A DNA stretch of 64,000 nucleotides from Thalassolituus sp034111725 (GCF_034111725.1 NZ_JAWUWR010000051.1:1-64000), one strand, 5' to 3'. Numbered from the stretch's first letter, positions 44,554 to 54,464 are shown. Notes: a model not told the origin generated them from the sequence alone. A program made the numbers and translations.

Positions 44554-45213
44554 ATGCATTCAGTTTTTCGCGATCCCATCAGTGGCTTAACCCATTTAAT
44601 CGGTGCACTTTTTGCTATTGTTGCCCTCTACATCCTGACTGTTCAGGCCGCTACATACGGTGGCATTTGGCACATGGTATCGTTCTCTATTTTTGGCGCG
44701 ACGTTATTCTTAATGTTTGCCAGCAGCGCACTGTACCACCTATTACATGCACCCGATCACATCATCGTCTGGCTCAAACGCCTAGATCACATGGCTATAT
44801 TTCTACTGATCGCAGGAAGCTATACCCCCTTCTGCCTCGTTCCGTTACATGGACCGGTTGGTTGGGGTTTGTTTTCTGCCGTTTGGGGGTTGGCTTTAGC
44901 CGGCGTATTCTTGAAACTATTTTGGTTAAGTGCACCGCGCTGGCTCTCTACAGTTGTGTATCTCTTAATGGGTTGGATCATAGTATTCGCTATTGAGCCA
45001 GCGACTGAGACTATTCCTGAAGGTGCTTTATGGTGGTTACTTTATGGCGGACTTGCATACACCTTAGGGGCGATTGTTTATGCCACTAAAAAGCCGGACC
45101 CTTGGCCGCGCTGGTTTGGCTTTCATGAAATTTGGCATCTGTTTGTGATGGCGGGCGCTTTTTGCCATTTTTGGGCAATCGCCTTCTACTTAGCGGAAGT
45201 AAAGGTAGCTTAA
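44554..45213 (+). CDS. Hemolysin III / PAQR family membrane protein
   Basis: A 219-residue inner-membrane protein with seven predicted helices. Conserved PAQR residues are visible: FRDPISGLTHLIGA, ALYHLLHAP, RLDHMAIFLLIAGSYTPF and, near the end, HEIWHLFVMAGAFCHFW (histidines that would bind a metal). The E. coli homologue is YqfA. Members act in membrane lipid homeostasis or hydrolase-like activity; proof is limited. The stop overlaps the start of arfB (TAATG), so translation is coupled. Confidence 0.92.
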   Translation: MHSVFRDPISGLTHLIGALFAIVALYILTVQAATYGGIWHMVSFSIFGATLFLMFASSALYHLLHAPDHIIVWLKRLDHMAIFLLIAGSYTPFCLVPLHGPVGWGLFSAVWGLALAGVFLKLFWLSAPRWLSTVVYLLMGWIIVFAIEPATETIPEGALWWLLYGGLAYTLGAIVYATKKPDPWPRWFGFHEIWHLFVMAGAFCHFWAIAFYLAEVKVA

Positions 45214-45641
45214 TGGACACAATAACAACGGGCTTATTCATTGGCCGAGGCGTCACGATTCCTTGGAGCGAACTAGAAATACGTGCAGTGCGCGCTCAGG
45301 GCGCCGGCGGTCAAAATGTGAATAAAGTATCAAGCGCAATTCATTTACGTTTCTCGGTGCCGAATTCCTCAATTCCGTCGAGCTGGAAAGAACGCTTATT
45401 GGCAACGGCCGACCAACGCCTAACCCAAGATGGCGTGCTAATTATAAAAGCCCAACAATTTCGGACCCAAGAACAAAACCGCGAAGACGCTATTGCGCGC
45501 TTACGACAGGTACTACTGGCTGCGAGTACTGTGCCGAAAACACGAATGGCAACTCGCCCTACACTCGCATCGAAAAAGCGTCGAGTAGAAAGCAAAGTTA
45601 AGCGTGGTCAAATAAAGGCATTGCGAGGCAAGGTTGATTAG
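45213..45641 (+). CDS. arfB: Alternative ribosome-rescue factor ArfB (YaeJ)
   Basis: A 142-residue peptidyl-tRNA hydrolase that frees ribosomes stalled without a stop codon. The catalytic GGQ (residues 32-34; RAQGAGGQNVNKV) and a basic C-terminal tail (KRRVESKVKRGQIKALRGK) that enters the mRNA channel are both intact. The ATG at 45213 overlaps the TAA of the membrane-protein gene. The end overlaps djlA (convergent) by four bases, so the terminators are shared inside coding sequence. Confidence 0.95.
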   Translation: MDTITTGLFIGRGVTIPWSELEIRAVRAQGAGGQNVNKVSSAIHLRFSVPNSSIPSSWKERLLATADQRLTQDGVLIIKAQQFRTQEQNREDAIARLRQVLLAASTVPKTRMATRPTLASKKRRVESKVKRGQIKALRGKVD

Positions 45642-46528
45642 CCAGCAGCACTGGCGCGACGATGCTTGCGGATTTTGTCATACGCGGTTTGAATTTCCTG
45701 CGTCTTTTCTTTCGCCAAGCGCATCATAGATTCGGGTAAGCCCTTGGCAATTAGCTTGTCGGGATGATGTTCACTCATCAGCCGACGATATGCTTTCTTC
45801 AATTCAGCGTCGGCGACAGTGGGCTTCACTCCAAGAATGGCGTAAGCATCATTCAACTCAGATGTTTTGCTCGCACGAGGAGCCTGCTGACGGCCTCCAG
45901 CTCGCCCCTGCGATTGCTGACTGCGCGCACCAGCGCGAACTCGATTATGAATCCATTCAAACTGAAATGCGCCAACGCCCAAGGCTTTGCAAATTTGCGA
46001 GAATAATTGCTTCTCGTCACGACTCAACTGACCATCGGCGTAGGCAACGCTCAATTGAATCTCAACAAACATCTGAATGAGATCATCGCGATCACGGCAG
46101 GCTGAACTGAGCGATTTAAGATCAGGCGCTAAATCGTAATTCGTACCTTTACCTTCAGTGAATAGTCCAATGGCTTTTTGACGCTGATCTCCGGTTAACC
46201 CCATTTGATCCATGATGGCCGTTGCGGCGGCGATTTCTCGCTCACTTACACGACCATCGGCTTTGGCAATACAACCCATCACACGAAAAACAGTCGCGAA
46301 GTAGACTTCTTGCACACGAGTATTTTGCTTACTTGACCCTTTACTATCTTTGAATGGCCCTCGCTCCGGGTTTCCTTGCGTCCACTCAGATTCACGCTTA
46401 CCCAGTAGATTCTTTGAAATTGTTTGATCAAATAAGTGCCCAGCAAAAGCACCGATCAATAAACCAAACGGGCCACCACTAAACAATCCAATCACAGCAC
46501 CAGCAAGCTTGCCGAACCAAACGTTCAT
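45638..46528 (-). CDS. djlA: Co-chaperone DjlA
   Basis: A 296-residue membrane-anchored DnaJ-family protein. The N-terminal Gly-rich helix (about 5-30; LAGAVIGLFSGGPFGLLIGAFAGHLF) anchors it, a TerB-like middle domain follows (VMGCIAKADGRVSE, IQLSVAYADGQLSRDE), and the C-terminal J domain (DAYAILGVKPTVADAELKKA) has the HPD tripeptide (HHPDK). Stimulates DnaK ATPase; in E. coli linked to the Rcs pathway. Coupled by a four-base overlap to murU upstream on the same strand. Confidence 0.93.
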   Translation of the reverse strand: MNVWFGKLAGAVIGLFSGGPFGLLIGAFAGHLFDQTISKNLLGKRESEWTQGNPERGPFKDSKGSSKQNTRVQEVYFATVFRVMGCIAKADGRVSEREIAAATAIMDQMGLTGDQRQKAIGLFTEGKGTNYDLAPDLKSLSSACRDRDDLIQMFVEIQLSVAYADGQLSRDEKQLFSQICKALGVGAFQFEWIHNRVRAGARSQQSQGRAGGRQQAPRASKTSELNDAYAILGVKPTVADAELKKAYRRLMSEHHPDKLIAKGLPESMMRLAKEKTQEIQTAYDKIRKHRRASAAG

Positions 46529-47211
46529 CGCGTCGCCTCAGCCAATAGAAGCTGCTCAAGATCGTATAAACGCTGTGGCGTCCCAACATCTACCCATCGA
46601 GCCTGCATATGTTCACCGCGAATTTGTTGGTGTGTCATTGCAGTACGCAACATTGGGGCCAATGGATGCGCGCCCGCTACAAAACCTTGCCAAAGCTCAG
46701 GGCGCAACAAACTCATGCCGCTGAAGGTGTATCCCGTCATCTCCGGTTGTGGCAATACTAAGCCATCATTAGCCAACGCAAAATCACCGTTCGGGTTGTG
46801 ATCAGGGTTGTCCACCAGCCATAAAAAACCTAAATCATTAGTACCTAGCTGGATCGTAAGCGCTCGCTCATAACCCCAATCAGTCCAGACATCGCCATTA
46901 ACTAACAAGAATGGCTCGTCGCCGAGTAAAGGTAACGCTTGATAGACACCACCTGCAGTTTCTAATGCTTCTACTTCTCCAGAATACTGAATTGAGCAAC
47001 CGAAGTTAGATCCATTACCTAACGCCTGCTCTATTGTTTCGCCCAACCATGCATGATTAACCACAATATCGGTAATGCCTGCCGCGACGAGTTTTTCGAT
47101 GTGATGCACAATGAGCGGTTTACCAGCTAGCGGCAACAAAGGTTTAGGGCACGTATCCGTCAAAGGCGCCATACGAGCACCCCTACCAGCCGCTAAAATC
47201 ATGGCTTTCAT
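46525..47211 (-). CDS. murU: N-acetylmuramate alpha-1-phosphate uridylyltransferase MurU
   Basis: A 228-residue nucleotidyltransferase that converts MurNAc-1-phosphate to UDP-MurNAc in cell-wall recycling, bypassing de novo MurA/MurB (fosfomycin-tolerant route). Signature MKAMILAAGRGARMAPLTD and CPKPLLPLAGKPLI is intact. ATG 47211 overlaps the TGA of amgK by four bases; the longer frame to 47271 would overlap much of amgK's end without a better ribosome-binding site. In pseudomonads amgK-murU sit upstream of lptD just as here. Confidence 0.93.
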   Translation of the reverse strand: MKAMILAAGRGARMAPLTDTCPKPLLPLAGKPLIVHHIEKLVAAGITDIVVNHAWLGETIEQALGNGSNFGCSIQYSGEVEALETAGGVYQALPLLGDEPFLLVNGDVWTDWGYERALTIQLGTNDLGFLWLVDNPDHNPNGDFALANDGLVLPQPEMTGYTFSGMSLLRPELWQGFVAGAHPLAPMLRTAMTHQQIRGEHMQARWVDVGTPQRLYDLEQLLLAEATR

Positions 47212-48242
47212 GACTCGCGGTGTCCTAGCCCAAGGCGCTCTACCTCCGGCATAAACCGAATGAGCAGCCACTGATGAAATTGAGCCAACTGCGGATCGTG
47301 AGCGCTACCGTCGAGTAAGTATTGGCAAGTATTTGGAATACTGGCCAAGTAACCATCTTTTCCATCGCGCAGATTCAAACGCGCAAAAATACCCGCTGCT
47401 TTCAAATGCCGCTGTAAGCCCATCGCATCAAAGGCTTGGCGGAAGTCCGACCAATCGCTGTGCCAAATACCTAAACGCCGAGCGTGCTGCCAGTAGTAAC
47501 TCGCCAGTTCATCAACCCATTCAGCAGGCCAACGCACATAACAATCGCGCAGCAAAGACACTAAGTCATAGGTCGCAGGCCCAGCAACAGCATCCTGAAA
47601 ATCAATCACAGCGATGCGCTGATCGCCATCCAACATTAAATTTCGTGAATGATAATCACGATGCACTGTGACGACACGCTGGGCGAGGGCTAATCCTGCT
47701 AGATAAGAGAATGCGTCATCCAATAATTTTCTTTCTTCCGCAGTCAGCTCCATCGCCAATTGCTGATCACAGAGCCAGTCAGGAAATAACGCCATTTCCT
47801 GTAGCAATAAGGCATTGTCATAGGGCGGCAATTGCATGCAAGGTAAAGCCTGGATCCGCAACAACTCATCAATGGCTTGCTGATAATGGTGCAAAACAGA
47901 AGCACGACTAGCATATTCAGAATGAAGAATGGGCCATAATATTTGATCACCAAAGTCCTGTAGCAACATAAATCCTTGCACAAAATCGTGGGCAATCACC
48001 TTGGGAACATGAACGCCACGCTTGTACCAGTCTTCTGCAATGCGCACAAAACGTGGGTTATCTTCTTTATCGGCCGGTGCATCAACTGCAATCCAACTGT
48101 GATCCAGCCAACGCAACCGAAAGTAACGTCGAAAGCTGGCATCACCTGATACCATCTCTAATTCTGGTGGTATTTGAAAATCTGTTTGCTGGCGAATTAT
48201 CGCCGTTGCCCAGTGCGCGAGTGCGTCCCGCCGCTGATCCAT
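47208..48242 (-). CDS. amgK: Anomeric MurNAc/GlcNAc kinase AmgK
   Basis: A 344-residue kinase of the aminoglycoside-phosphotransferase fold that makes MurNAc-1-phosphate. The catalytic block VVTVHRDYHSRNLML and metal site AVIDFQDAVAGP are intact, with an N-terminal DASFRRYFRL family signature. Coupled with murU (four-base overlap). Divergent from lptD, with about 110 bp between the starts holding both promoters. Confidence 0.94.
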   Translation of the reverse strand: MDQRRDALAHWATAIIRQQTDFQIPPELEMVSGDASFRRYFRLRWLDHSWIAVDAPADKEDNPRFVRIAEDWYKRGVHVPKVIAHDFVQGFMLLQDFGDQILWPILHSEYASRASVLHHYQQAIDELLRIQALPCMQLPPYDNALLLQEMALFPDWLCDQQLAMELTAEERKLLDDAFSYLAGLALAQRVVTVHRDYHSRNLMLDGDQRIAVIDFQDAVAGPATYDLVSLLRDCYVRWPAEWVDELASYYWQHARRLGIWHSDWSDFRQAFDAMGLQRHLKAAGIFARLNLRDGKDGYLASIPNTCQYLLDGSAHDPQLAQFHQWLLIRFMPEVERLGLGHRES

Positions 48243-48351
48243 GCTGGCCTCTCAGTGTCAGTCGTTCTAGAATTGGGCGCTGCGCGCGCCACACCATGTT
48301 ATTCGCGCTAAGATATCACACTTCATATTGGAATCACGCTTGCTGCCGCAC

Positions 48352-50829
48352 ATGATAAAAATACCCAAGTTACCGGCCTGCACTGATGTGCCGTCGACTA
48401 TATCACCGCGCACTGGCGTTCGGCATTCACCGTTAGTGAAGCATCTGCGCGCAAGTGTTTATGGCATCGCCTTACTCCTATTGAGTCTGAATAGTGTCGC
48501 CGAACTCGGCTGGGTGCCGAAACAAGAACTCAGCGACGAAGAGCAAGCGACATTGCCTTCCTTCTGTCGCGGCATGTATCGCCCTGCCGATATAACGCCA
48601 CTCGATAGCGATCGCATTGAGGCGGATGCCGATGCTTCAGAAATGCAAATTGGCGGATCCATGCACCTCGAAGGTGATGTCATATTTCGCCAGCAAGATA
48701 GAGTTTTAACCGCCGATCAAGCCGATTGGCAGCCGGATGAACGTCAGGCGCTGTTTACTGGCAACGTGACGTTAAACACCCCCGTGCTGTCCCTTAGCGG
48801 TGATGCTGCAACCTACCAAGAAGTTGATGGCCAAGTGGCATTAAATCGTGCGGCTTATTCCATTCCTGCACGCCATATGCGCGGCACTGCGGCAAGCATA
48901 GAAACACCATCAGATAATTTACTAGAACTTGAAGATGCCACAGTTACCTTTTGCGAACCTGGCCGCAATGATTGGGATCTTGCCGCGAGTGAATTAACGC
49001 TCGATCAAGAAAAAGGCTTTGGTACCGCTTGGCATACGCGCTTGCGAGTTCGCGAAGTGCCAATTCTTTACATCCCTTATTACCGCTTTCCAATTGATGA
49101 TCGTCGCTTAACTGGGTTTTTAGATCCCAAATTTACCGTCAACGAACTCGGCCAAGCGGAAGATATTCAATTACCATTTTATTTGAACCTCGCTCCGAAT
49201 CTCGACGCTACCATTACGCCTCATCATATTCTTGATCGCGGTGTGGTGTGGGAGAGCCAATTACGACATAAAACCGAATGGCTGGGTGACGGTGAGCTAA
49301 ATTACGCTTACCTCAACAACGACGCTACTGAGCAAGATGAGCGCTGGTTAATCAACTACCAGCAAGCCGGACGCTGGACGCCAAATTTGCAGCATCGTTG
49401 GGTGTACAATCATGTCAGTGATAGCGATTACTTAAATGACATGAATCCAAGTGCTGCCGTTGATAGAACAACACACCTACCTCGTCGTGGTGAGATTCTT
49501 TTCGATCAAGGTAATTGGCATGCCGACGTCACCATTGAAAGCTTCCAAACAATCGATGACGACATCACGTTAACCAATCGTCCATATCGACGTTTGCCGC
49601 AATTTAATGGGAACTACAAGCCGCAAACAGTTAATGGGCTGCGTTTTACCCAAACCCTGCAAACCACGCGTTTTAACCGTGACAGCGAAGCCACCATCAA
49701 TAATATTGATCAAACATTATCTGGGTTTAGCGCCGTCAATGGTGACCGTTTCGTATCGGATACTGGTGCATTTTATCCTATGGAATGGCCCTTTGGTTAT
49801 CTAACGCCTGGGGCAGAGTATCGCTATCGTAGTTACAATTTGTACGATACCGATGCGACAGTACTAGCACTGGAAGGCTTTGACGAGAAACCCGCCTATG
49901 GCGTCGCCCGCTATAGCGTCGATGCCGGACTCTATTTCGATCGAGAATTTGATTGGTTTGGCGATGAATATCAACAAACATTAGAACCGCGCGTCTACTA
50001 TGTACGTAGCCCTTATATAGACAATCAAAATCTTGTGCCTAATTTCGATACCAAGTTAACTACCGTGACATTCGCTAGCCTATTTACCGGTGACCGCTTT
50101 ACCGGAGGCGACCGCTTAGCAGATCTCAATCAAATGAGCGTTGGCTTAACCAGCCGCTTTATTCGAGATGATGGTTTAGAGCAGCTACGCGCTAGCGTTG
50201 GCCGAATTTATTACCAACGAGATCGCGACGTGCAATTGACCGGAACCAACGTTGGGGAGTACGACCTACGCGCAACTTCCAGTACACTGGGCGAAGTTGA
50301 ATGGAACCCAAATGAATCTTGGTCTGTCTTCTCTACGTTAGAGTGGGATTCTTACTACGATTATGCTCGGCAGCGCAAGTACGGTGCCCGCTACGAAAGC
50401 ACCCATAATCGCATGCTAAACGTAAGTAGCACGCGCACTCAGAGTTATTCGACTAGCACGGAATCCGTATCCACCAGCACTCATCAGCTCGATGCAGGGG
50501 TATTTTGGGCGCTAAACGACCGCTGGGCTCTAGTCGCGCGACAATTACGTGATTTGCGCCAGTACGATGCAAGTGAAAAGAAACCTGTTAGTCCAGTATT
50601 AGAGTCGCTAGCGGGATTCGAATATCAAAGTTGTTGCTGGCGCGTGCAGGCGCTGTATCGCGAAAGTTCCAGCAACAATAGCTCTAATGTGGATTACACC
50701 ACCGATAAAAATTACGGCTTCATGCTTAGCTTCCAATTAAAAGGGCTAGGCAATTTTGGCAGCGGTACTGATGAACTTATCAGCGACGGCATCAATGGAT
50801 ACTCAAGACGGCAATATCATGACTTTTAA
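48352..50829 (+). CDS. lptD: LPS-assembly protein LptD
   Basis: An outer-membrane barrel protein of about 825 residues that inserts lipopolysaccharide in the outer leaflet with LptE. After a signal segment (VYGIALLLLSLNSVA) comes the beta-jellyroll (IEADADASEMQIGGSMHLEGDV, AATYQEVDGQVALNRAAYSIP), then the barrel (IPYYRFPIDDRRLTGFLDP, ..YQSCCWRVQALYRE). Cysteines in FCRGMY, VTFCEPG and SCCW are placed as in the disulfide pairs of the family. The start is uncertain: ATG 48352 lies rather far upstream of the signal peptide; GTG 48436 just before the signal is a possible alternative. First gene of the lptD-surA-pdxA-rsmA-apaGH cluster. Confidence 0.93.
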   Translation: MIKIPKLPACTDVPSTISPRTGVRHSPLVKHLRASVYGIALLLLSLNSVAELGWVPKQELSDEEQATLPSFCRGMYRPADITPLDSDRIEADADASEMQIGGSMHLEGDVIFRQQDRVLTADQADWQPDERQALFTGNVTLNTPVLSLSGDAATYQEVDGQVALNRAAYSIPARHMRGTAASIETPSDNLLELEDATVTFCEPGRNDWDLAASELTLDQEKGFGTAWHTRLRVREVPILYIPYYRFPIDDRRLTGFLDPKFTVNELGQAEDIQLPFYLNLAPNLDATITPHHILDRGVVWESQLRHKTEWLGDGELNYAYLNNDATEQDERWLINYQQAGRWTPNLQHRWVYNHVSDSDYLNDMNPSAAVDRTTHLPRRGEILFDQGNWHADVTIESFQTIDDDITLTNRPYRRLPQFNGNYKPQTVNGLRFTQTLQTTRFNRDSEATINNIDQTLSGFSAVNGDRFVSDTGAFYPMEWPFGYLTPGAEYRYRSYNLYDTDATVLALEGFDEKPAYGVARYSVDAGLYFDREFDWFGDEYQQTLEPRVYYVRSPYIDNQNLVPNFDTKLTTVTFASLFTGDRFTGGDRLADLNQMSVGLTSRFIRDDGLEQLRASVGRIYYQRDRDVQLTGTNVGEYDLRATSSTLGEVEWNPNESWSVFSTLEWDSYYDYARQRKYGARYESTHNRMLNVSSTRTQSYSTSTESVSTSTHQLDAGVFWALNDRWALVARQLRDLRQYDASEKKPVSPVLESLAGFEYQSCCWRVQALYRESSSNNSSNVDYTTDKNYGFMLSFQLKGLGNFGSGTDELISDGINGYSRRQYHDF

Positions 50830-52099
50830 ACAATTTATCGCCTGTGCCACCTTTGCGCTCAGTGCTATCACGGTACAAGCAGCACCGGTATTGATCGACC
50901 ATGTAATCGCCATCGTTGACGACGACGTATTGATGGAAAGCGAGCTGCAAAAACGCCTGAATACCGTGCGAGTTCAGAATCGTGGGAGTGAATTACCCAG
51001 CCAAGATGTGCTGCGCGAACAGGTATTAGAACGCATGATCTCAGAGAGCATTCAAGTACAGATGGCTGACCGTTCTGGGATTCGCGTCACCGACAGCCAG
51101 CTCAACGATGCTATGCTGCGCATCGCCGAACAAAACAACATGAGCTTGCAACAGTTTGAACAAGCCATGAAAGATGAAGGTGTATCTTTCGTTGATGCTC
51201 GCGAGCAAATTCGTAATGAAATGCGCATTAGCCGTGTACAACAGTTCCAAGTTGGCGAGCGTATTCAGATCACCGACCAAGATATTGATTACTTTCTCGC
51301 GTCCGATATTGGCCGCATGGCTTCGGCGGAAGAGTATCACCTACGCCATATTTTGATTGAAGTACCCTCAAGCGCAAGTCCTGAAGCCTACCGAGCAGCC
51401 AATGACAAAGCTGATGACATCGTCAAGCGCCTTCGTGCCGGAGCCAATTTTGCCAGCACAGCCATGGCAGAATCGAGCGGTCGCACCGCTCTTAACGGTG
51501 GTGATATGGGCTGGCGCAAAGAAGCGCAACTACCGAGCCTGTTTGCTGGTATTGCCCCTAAGCTAGCGGTCGGTGAAGTATCAGATCCCATCAGCAGCGC
51601 CAGCGGATTCCACATTATCAAGCTGGAAGAAAAACGCGGCGGCAGCACTAAAATGATCGATCAAACCAATGTCCGTCATATTCTAATCCAAACCAACGAA
51701 GTGCGTGATGATGCGCAGGCTGAAGAACTCATTCAGCAATTGTACGAGCGCTTGCAAGCAGGCGAAGACTTTGCCGCACTAGCACGTGAATTCAGCGATG
51801 ATCCAGGGAGCGGTACCAGTGGTGGCGATCTAGGATGGGTCAATCCTGGCGATATGGTGCCTGCGTTTGACGCCACCATGGAAAATACGGCCACTAACGA
51901 AATCAGCGCACCGTTTAAAAGCCGCTTCGGTTGGCATATTTTAGAAATCCAGGGTCGTAAGAAAACAGACGTTGGCGAAGAACTGCAACGCAACCAAATT
52001 CGCCAAATGTTGTACGGACGCCGCTTTGATGAAGAACTGCCGATCTGGTTGCGTAAAGTACGCTCCGAAGCGTATGTGGATATCAAGGAAGCTCAATGA
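50819..52099 (+). CDS. surA: Periplasmic peptidyl-prolyl isomerase/chaperone SurA
   Basis: A 426-residue periplasmic chaperone for outer-membrane proteins, including LptD. A signal peptide (FATFALSAITVQA) is followed by the N-domain (VIAIVDDDVLMESELQKRL) and two parvulin domains (EEYHLRHILIEVPSS; TNVRHILIQTNEVR) with GGDMGWRKE and GGDLGWVNPGDM motifs, then the C-terminal helix. Start ATG 50819 overlaps lptD by 11 bp; the longer frame is not supported. The adjacent position to lptD fits its client relationship. Confidence 0.96.
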   Translation: MTFKQFIACATFALSAITVQAAPVLIDHVIAIVDDDVLMESELQKRLNTVRVQNRGSELPSQDVLREQVLERMISESIQVQMADRSGIRVTDSQLNDAMLRIAEQNNMSLQQFEQAMKDEGVSFVDAREQIRNEMRISRVQQFQVGERIQITDQDIDYFLASDIGRMASAEEYHLRHILIEVPSSASPEAYRAANDKADDIVKRLRAGANFASTAMAESSGRTALNGGDMGWRKEAQLPSLFAGIAPKLAVGEVSDPISSASGFHIIKLEEKRGGSTKMIDQTNVRHILIQTNEVRDDAQAEELIQQLYERLQAGEDFAALAREFSDDPGSGTSGGDLGWVNPGDMVPAFDATMENTATNEISAPFKSRFGWHILEIQGRKKTDVGEELQRNQIRQMLYGRRFDEELPIWLRKVRSEAYVDIKEAQ

Positions 52100-53079
52100 C
52101 ACTACGTTTAGCCATTACCGCCGGTGAACCGGCGGGCATAGGCCCAGATTTATGCATTCAAATTGCGCAACAAGCGCAAGAGCACGAGCTGGTTGTGATC
52201 GCGAATGCCGACATGCTGCAGCAACGTGCCGCAGAACTGGGGTTACCGCTGACACTGCAAGCATTTGATCCAGATCGCCCCATCAGTGCGAGTGGAAACG
52301 GAACGCTGACTATCTACCCTGTTGCTCTGCGCACACCGGTTATTGCTGGTCAACTGGATGCCCGTAATAGTGATTACGTGCTAGAAACCCTGCGCCTTGC
52401 GGCTGCCGGTTGCTTAGATGGTCGCTGGCAGGGAATCGTGACAGCCCCTGTACATAAAGGCATTATCAATGAAGCAGGAATAGCCTTTAGCGGCCATACC
52501 GAATACTTCCGCGACTACTGCGACGTTGAAGAAGTTGTGATGATGTTAGCAACCACCGATTTACGCGTTGCCTTAGTCACCACACATCTGCCCTTGCGAG
52601 CCGTGGCTGATGCTATTACGCCTGATCGGATTTCACGCGTAGCGCGCATTTTGAATCACGATTTAAAGCAATATTTCGGTATCACGAATCCGCGGATCTT
52701 AGTCGCAGGACTCAATCCTCATGCGGGTGAAGATGGCCACCTAGGGCGTGAAGAATTGGATATTATCAATCCAACCTTAGCGCAGCTAAGAGCGGAAGGC
52801 ATCGACTTGATCGGTCCCCTACCGGCCGATACATTATTCACCCCTAAGCATTTACAACACGCCGATGCGGCCTTAGCCATGTACCATGACCAAGGTTTAC
52901 CGGTTCTTAAATTTCATGGATTTGGCCGTGCTGCCAACATTACGCTGGGTTTACCGTTAGTGCGCACCTCGGTCGACCATGGCACCGCATTGGATTTAGC
53001 CGCCACCGGCAAGGCCGATGCTGGCAGTTTGAACACCGCGATTGCGGTTGCTGCTCATATGGCAAGCAACCGCACATAA
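52096..53079 (+). CDS. pdxA: 4-hydroxythreonine-4-phosphate dehydrogenase
   Basis: A 327-residue NAD-dependent enzyme of pyridoxal-phosphate synthesis. Motifs include TAGEPAGIGPDL at the N-terminus, TAPVHKGIINEAG, the metal-binding histidines (GHTEYF; LNPHAGEDGH; MYHDQGLPVLKFHGF) and HGTALDLAATGKAD. The start overlaps surA's end by four bases with AAGGA ribosome-binding site. Length is typical. Confidence 0.96.
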   Translation: MTLRLAITAGEPAGIGPDLCIQIAQQAQEHELVVIANADMLQQRAAELGLPLTLQAFDPDRPISASGNGTLTIYPVALRTPVIAGQLDARNSDYVLETLRLAAAGCLDGRWQGIVTAPVHKGIINEAGIAFSGHTEYFRDYCDVEEVVMMLATTDLRVALVTTHLPLRAVADAITPDRISRVARILNHDLKQYFGITNPRILVAGLNPHAGEDGHLGREELDIINPTLAQLRAEGIDLIGPLPADTLFTPKHLQHADAALAMYHDQGLPVLKFHGFGRAANITLGLPLVRTSVDHGTALDLAATGKADAGSLNTAIAVAAHMASNRT

Positions 53080-53151
53080 ACCGTATTTATTTTTATTCCG
53101 CAGTGACCGCTAATAGATAAACAAGCGTGTCCTGCCGACACAGGCAATAGC

Positions 53152-54042
53152 ATGAGCAAGCAACCCCAGAAGGCCCAAGGCCACCGCGCACGTAAGCGCT
53201 TTGGTCAAAACTTTTTGCACGATCACCATGTCATCGACAAGATTGTGCGTGCCATTCACCCGAAGGCAACCGATGCGCTGGTTGAAATCGGCCCGGGCAT
53301 GGGCGCTCTGACAGAACCTCTATTAGAAGCCTGTGGCAAGCTGGATGTGGTCGAGCTTGACCGTGATCTCATCCCAATTTTGCGCACCAAGTTTTTTAAC
53401 TACCCGGATTTCCGTATCCATGAAGGTGACGCGCTAAAGTTCGACTTCGGCACTATTTTACAGCCGGGTCAGCAGCTGCGCATTGTCGGCAACCTGCCTT
53501 ACAATATTTCAACGCCGCTTATCTTCCATTTTCTAGCCCATCACCACATGGTGTTAGACATGCACTTTATGTTGCAGAAAGAAGTGGTTGAGCGACTAGC
53601 TGCAGGCCCAGGCACCGGTGACTATGGCCGCCTGAGCATCATGGCGCAGTACTTTTGTAAAGTAGAACCGCTATTTGTTGTCGGCCCAGGATCATTTAAT
53701 CCACCACCTAAAGTTGACTCTGCGATTGTGCGCTTAGTCCCTTACGATGTATTGCCGTATCCAGCAAAAGATCACAAAACGCTTGAACATGTGGTGCGTG
53801 AAGCCTTTAGCATGCGCCGTAAAACACTGCGCAACACCCTCAAACGCTTAATTGATGCTAAGGCATTAGAAGCCATCGGGATTGATGTGACATTACGCCC
53901 CGAGCGTCTAACACTAGCAGAATACGTGCGTATCTCTGATGCAGTGTTTGACTTAAAAAGTGCCGAAGCGGATAACGCAGACAATGATATTGAACATAGC
54001 GATGCACTGAACAGTGATCCGGAGTCGCAGGATGAATATTGA
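53152..54042 (+). CDS. rsmA: 16S rRNA (A1518/A1519) dimethyltransferase RsmA (KsgA)
   Basis: A 296-residue SAM-dependent enzyme that dimethylates two adjacent adenines near the 3' end of 16S rRNA during 30S maturation. Visible: RKRFGQNFLHDHHVIDKIV, the SAM site VEIGPGMGALTEPLL and the catalytic NLPYNISTPL, then FNPPPKVDSAIVRL. The C-terminal 20 residues are acidic (DNADNDIEHSDALNSDPE), an extension beyond the usual length. The end overlaps apaG by 11 bp. Loss confers kasugamycin resistance in known species. Confidence 0.96.
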   Translation: MSKQPQKAQGHRARKRFGQNFLHDHHVIDKIVRAIHPKATDALVEIGPGMGALTEPLLEACGKLDVVELDRDLIPILRTKFFNYPDFRIHEGDALKFDFGTILQPGQQLRIVGNLPYNISTPLIFHFLAHHHMVLDMHFMLQKEVVERLAAGPGTGDYGRLSIMAQYFCKVEPLFVVGPGSFNPPPKVDSAIVRLVPYDVLPYPAKDHKTLEHVVREAFSMRRKTLRNTLKRLIDAKALEAIGIDVTLRPERLTLAEYVRISDAVFDLKSAEADNADNDIEHSDALNSDPESQDEY

Positions 54043-54409
54043 AGACAGCATTGAAGTCAGCGTAAATACCGAATATCTGGCTGAGCAATCTATCCCCGAA
54101 GAAGACCGCTTTGTGTTTGCCTACCACATTCGCATACGCAATAGCGGCGACAACGGTGCGACATTGCGCAGCCGTCACTGGTTTATTGCCGACGGCAATG
54201 CCGATGTGCAAGAAGTACAAGGCGAAGGCGTTGTCGGTGAACAACCGACCATAGAACCGGGGGAAACCTACCGTTACTCATCTGGTTCAGTGTTGCGCAC
54301 CAAAGTAGGAAGCATGCGCGGCTACTATGTCATGCAAGCGGACGATGGCACCCTATTTCACGCCACCATCCCAGTTTTTACTTTATCAGCACCGAACGCA
54401 TTGAATTGA
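54032..54409 (+). CDS. apaG: ApaG (Co2+/Mg2+ efflux-associated FN3-like protein)
   Basis: A 125-residue single-domain protein of the ApaG family with fibronectin-III-like strands. Motifs: FVFAYHIRIRNSGDNGATLRSRHW, VQGEGVVGEQPTIEPGE and RYSSGSVLRTKVGSM. The molecular role is unsettled (ApaG is linked to Ap4A and divalent-metal phenotypes). Start ATG 54032 overlaps rsmA by 11 bp with GGAG nine bases upstream; an upstream ATG at 54014 is less favoured. Confidence 0.94.
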   Translation: MNIEDSIEVSVNTEYLAEQSIPEEDRFVFAYHIRIRNSGDNGATLRSRHWFIADGNADVQEVQGEGVVGEQPTIEPGETYRYSSGSVLRTKVGSMRGYYVMQADDGTLFHATIPVFTLSAPNALN

Positions 54410-54464
54410 TACTGCCAATATTCGCACGAATTTAACGCAGTCTGTTTCACCACGGAGCACACGC

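Noticed and set aside
44394..44996. 200-residue plus-strand frame
   Set aside because: It overlaps the well-supported hemolysin-III gene in another frame, and its composition (many Cys, His, Arg) is that of a shadow.
53858..54244. 128-residue minus-strand frame over the rsmA/apaG junction
   Set aside because: Antisense shadow of two clear genes.
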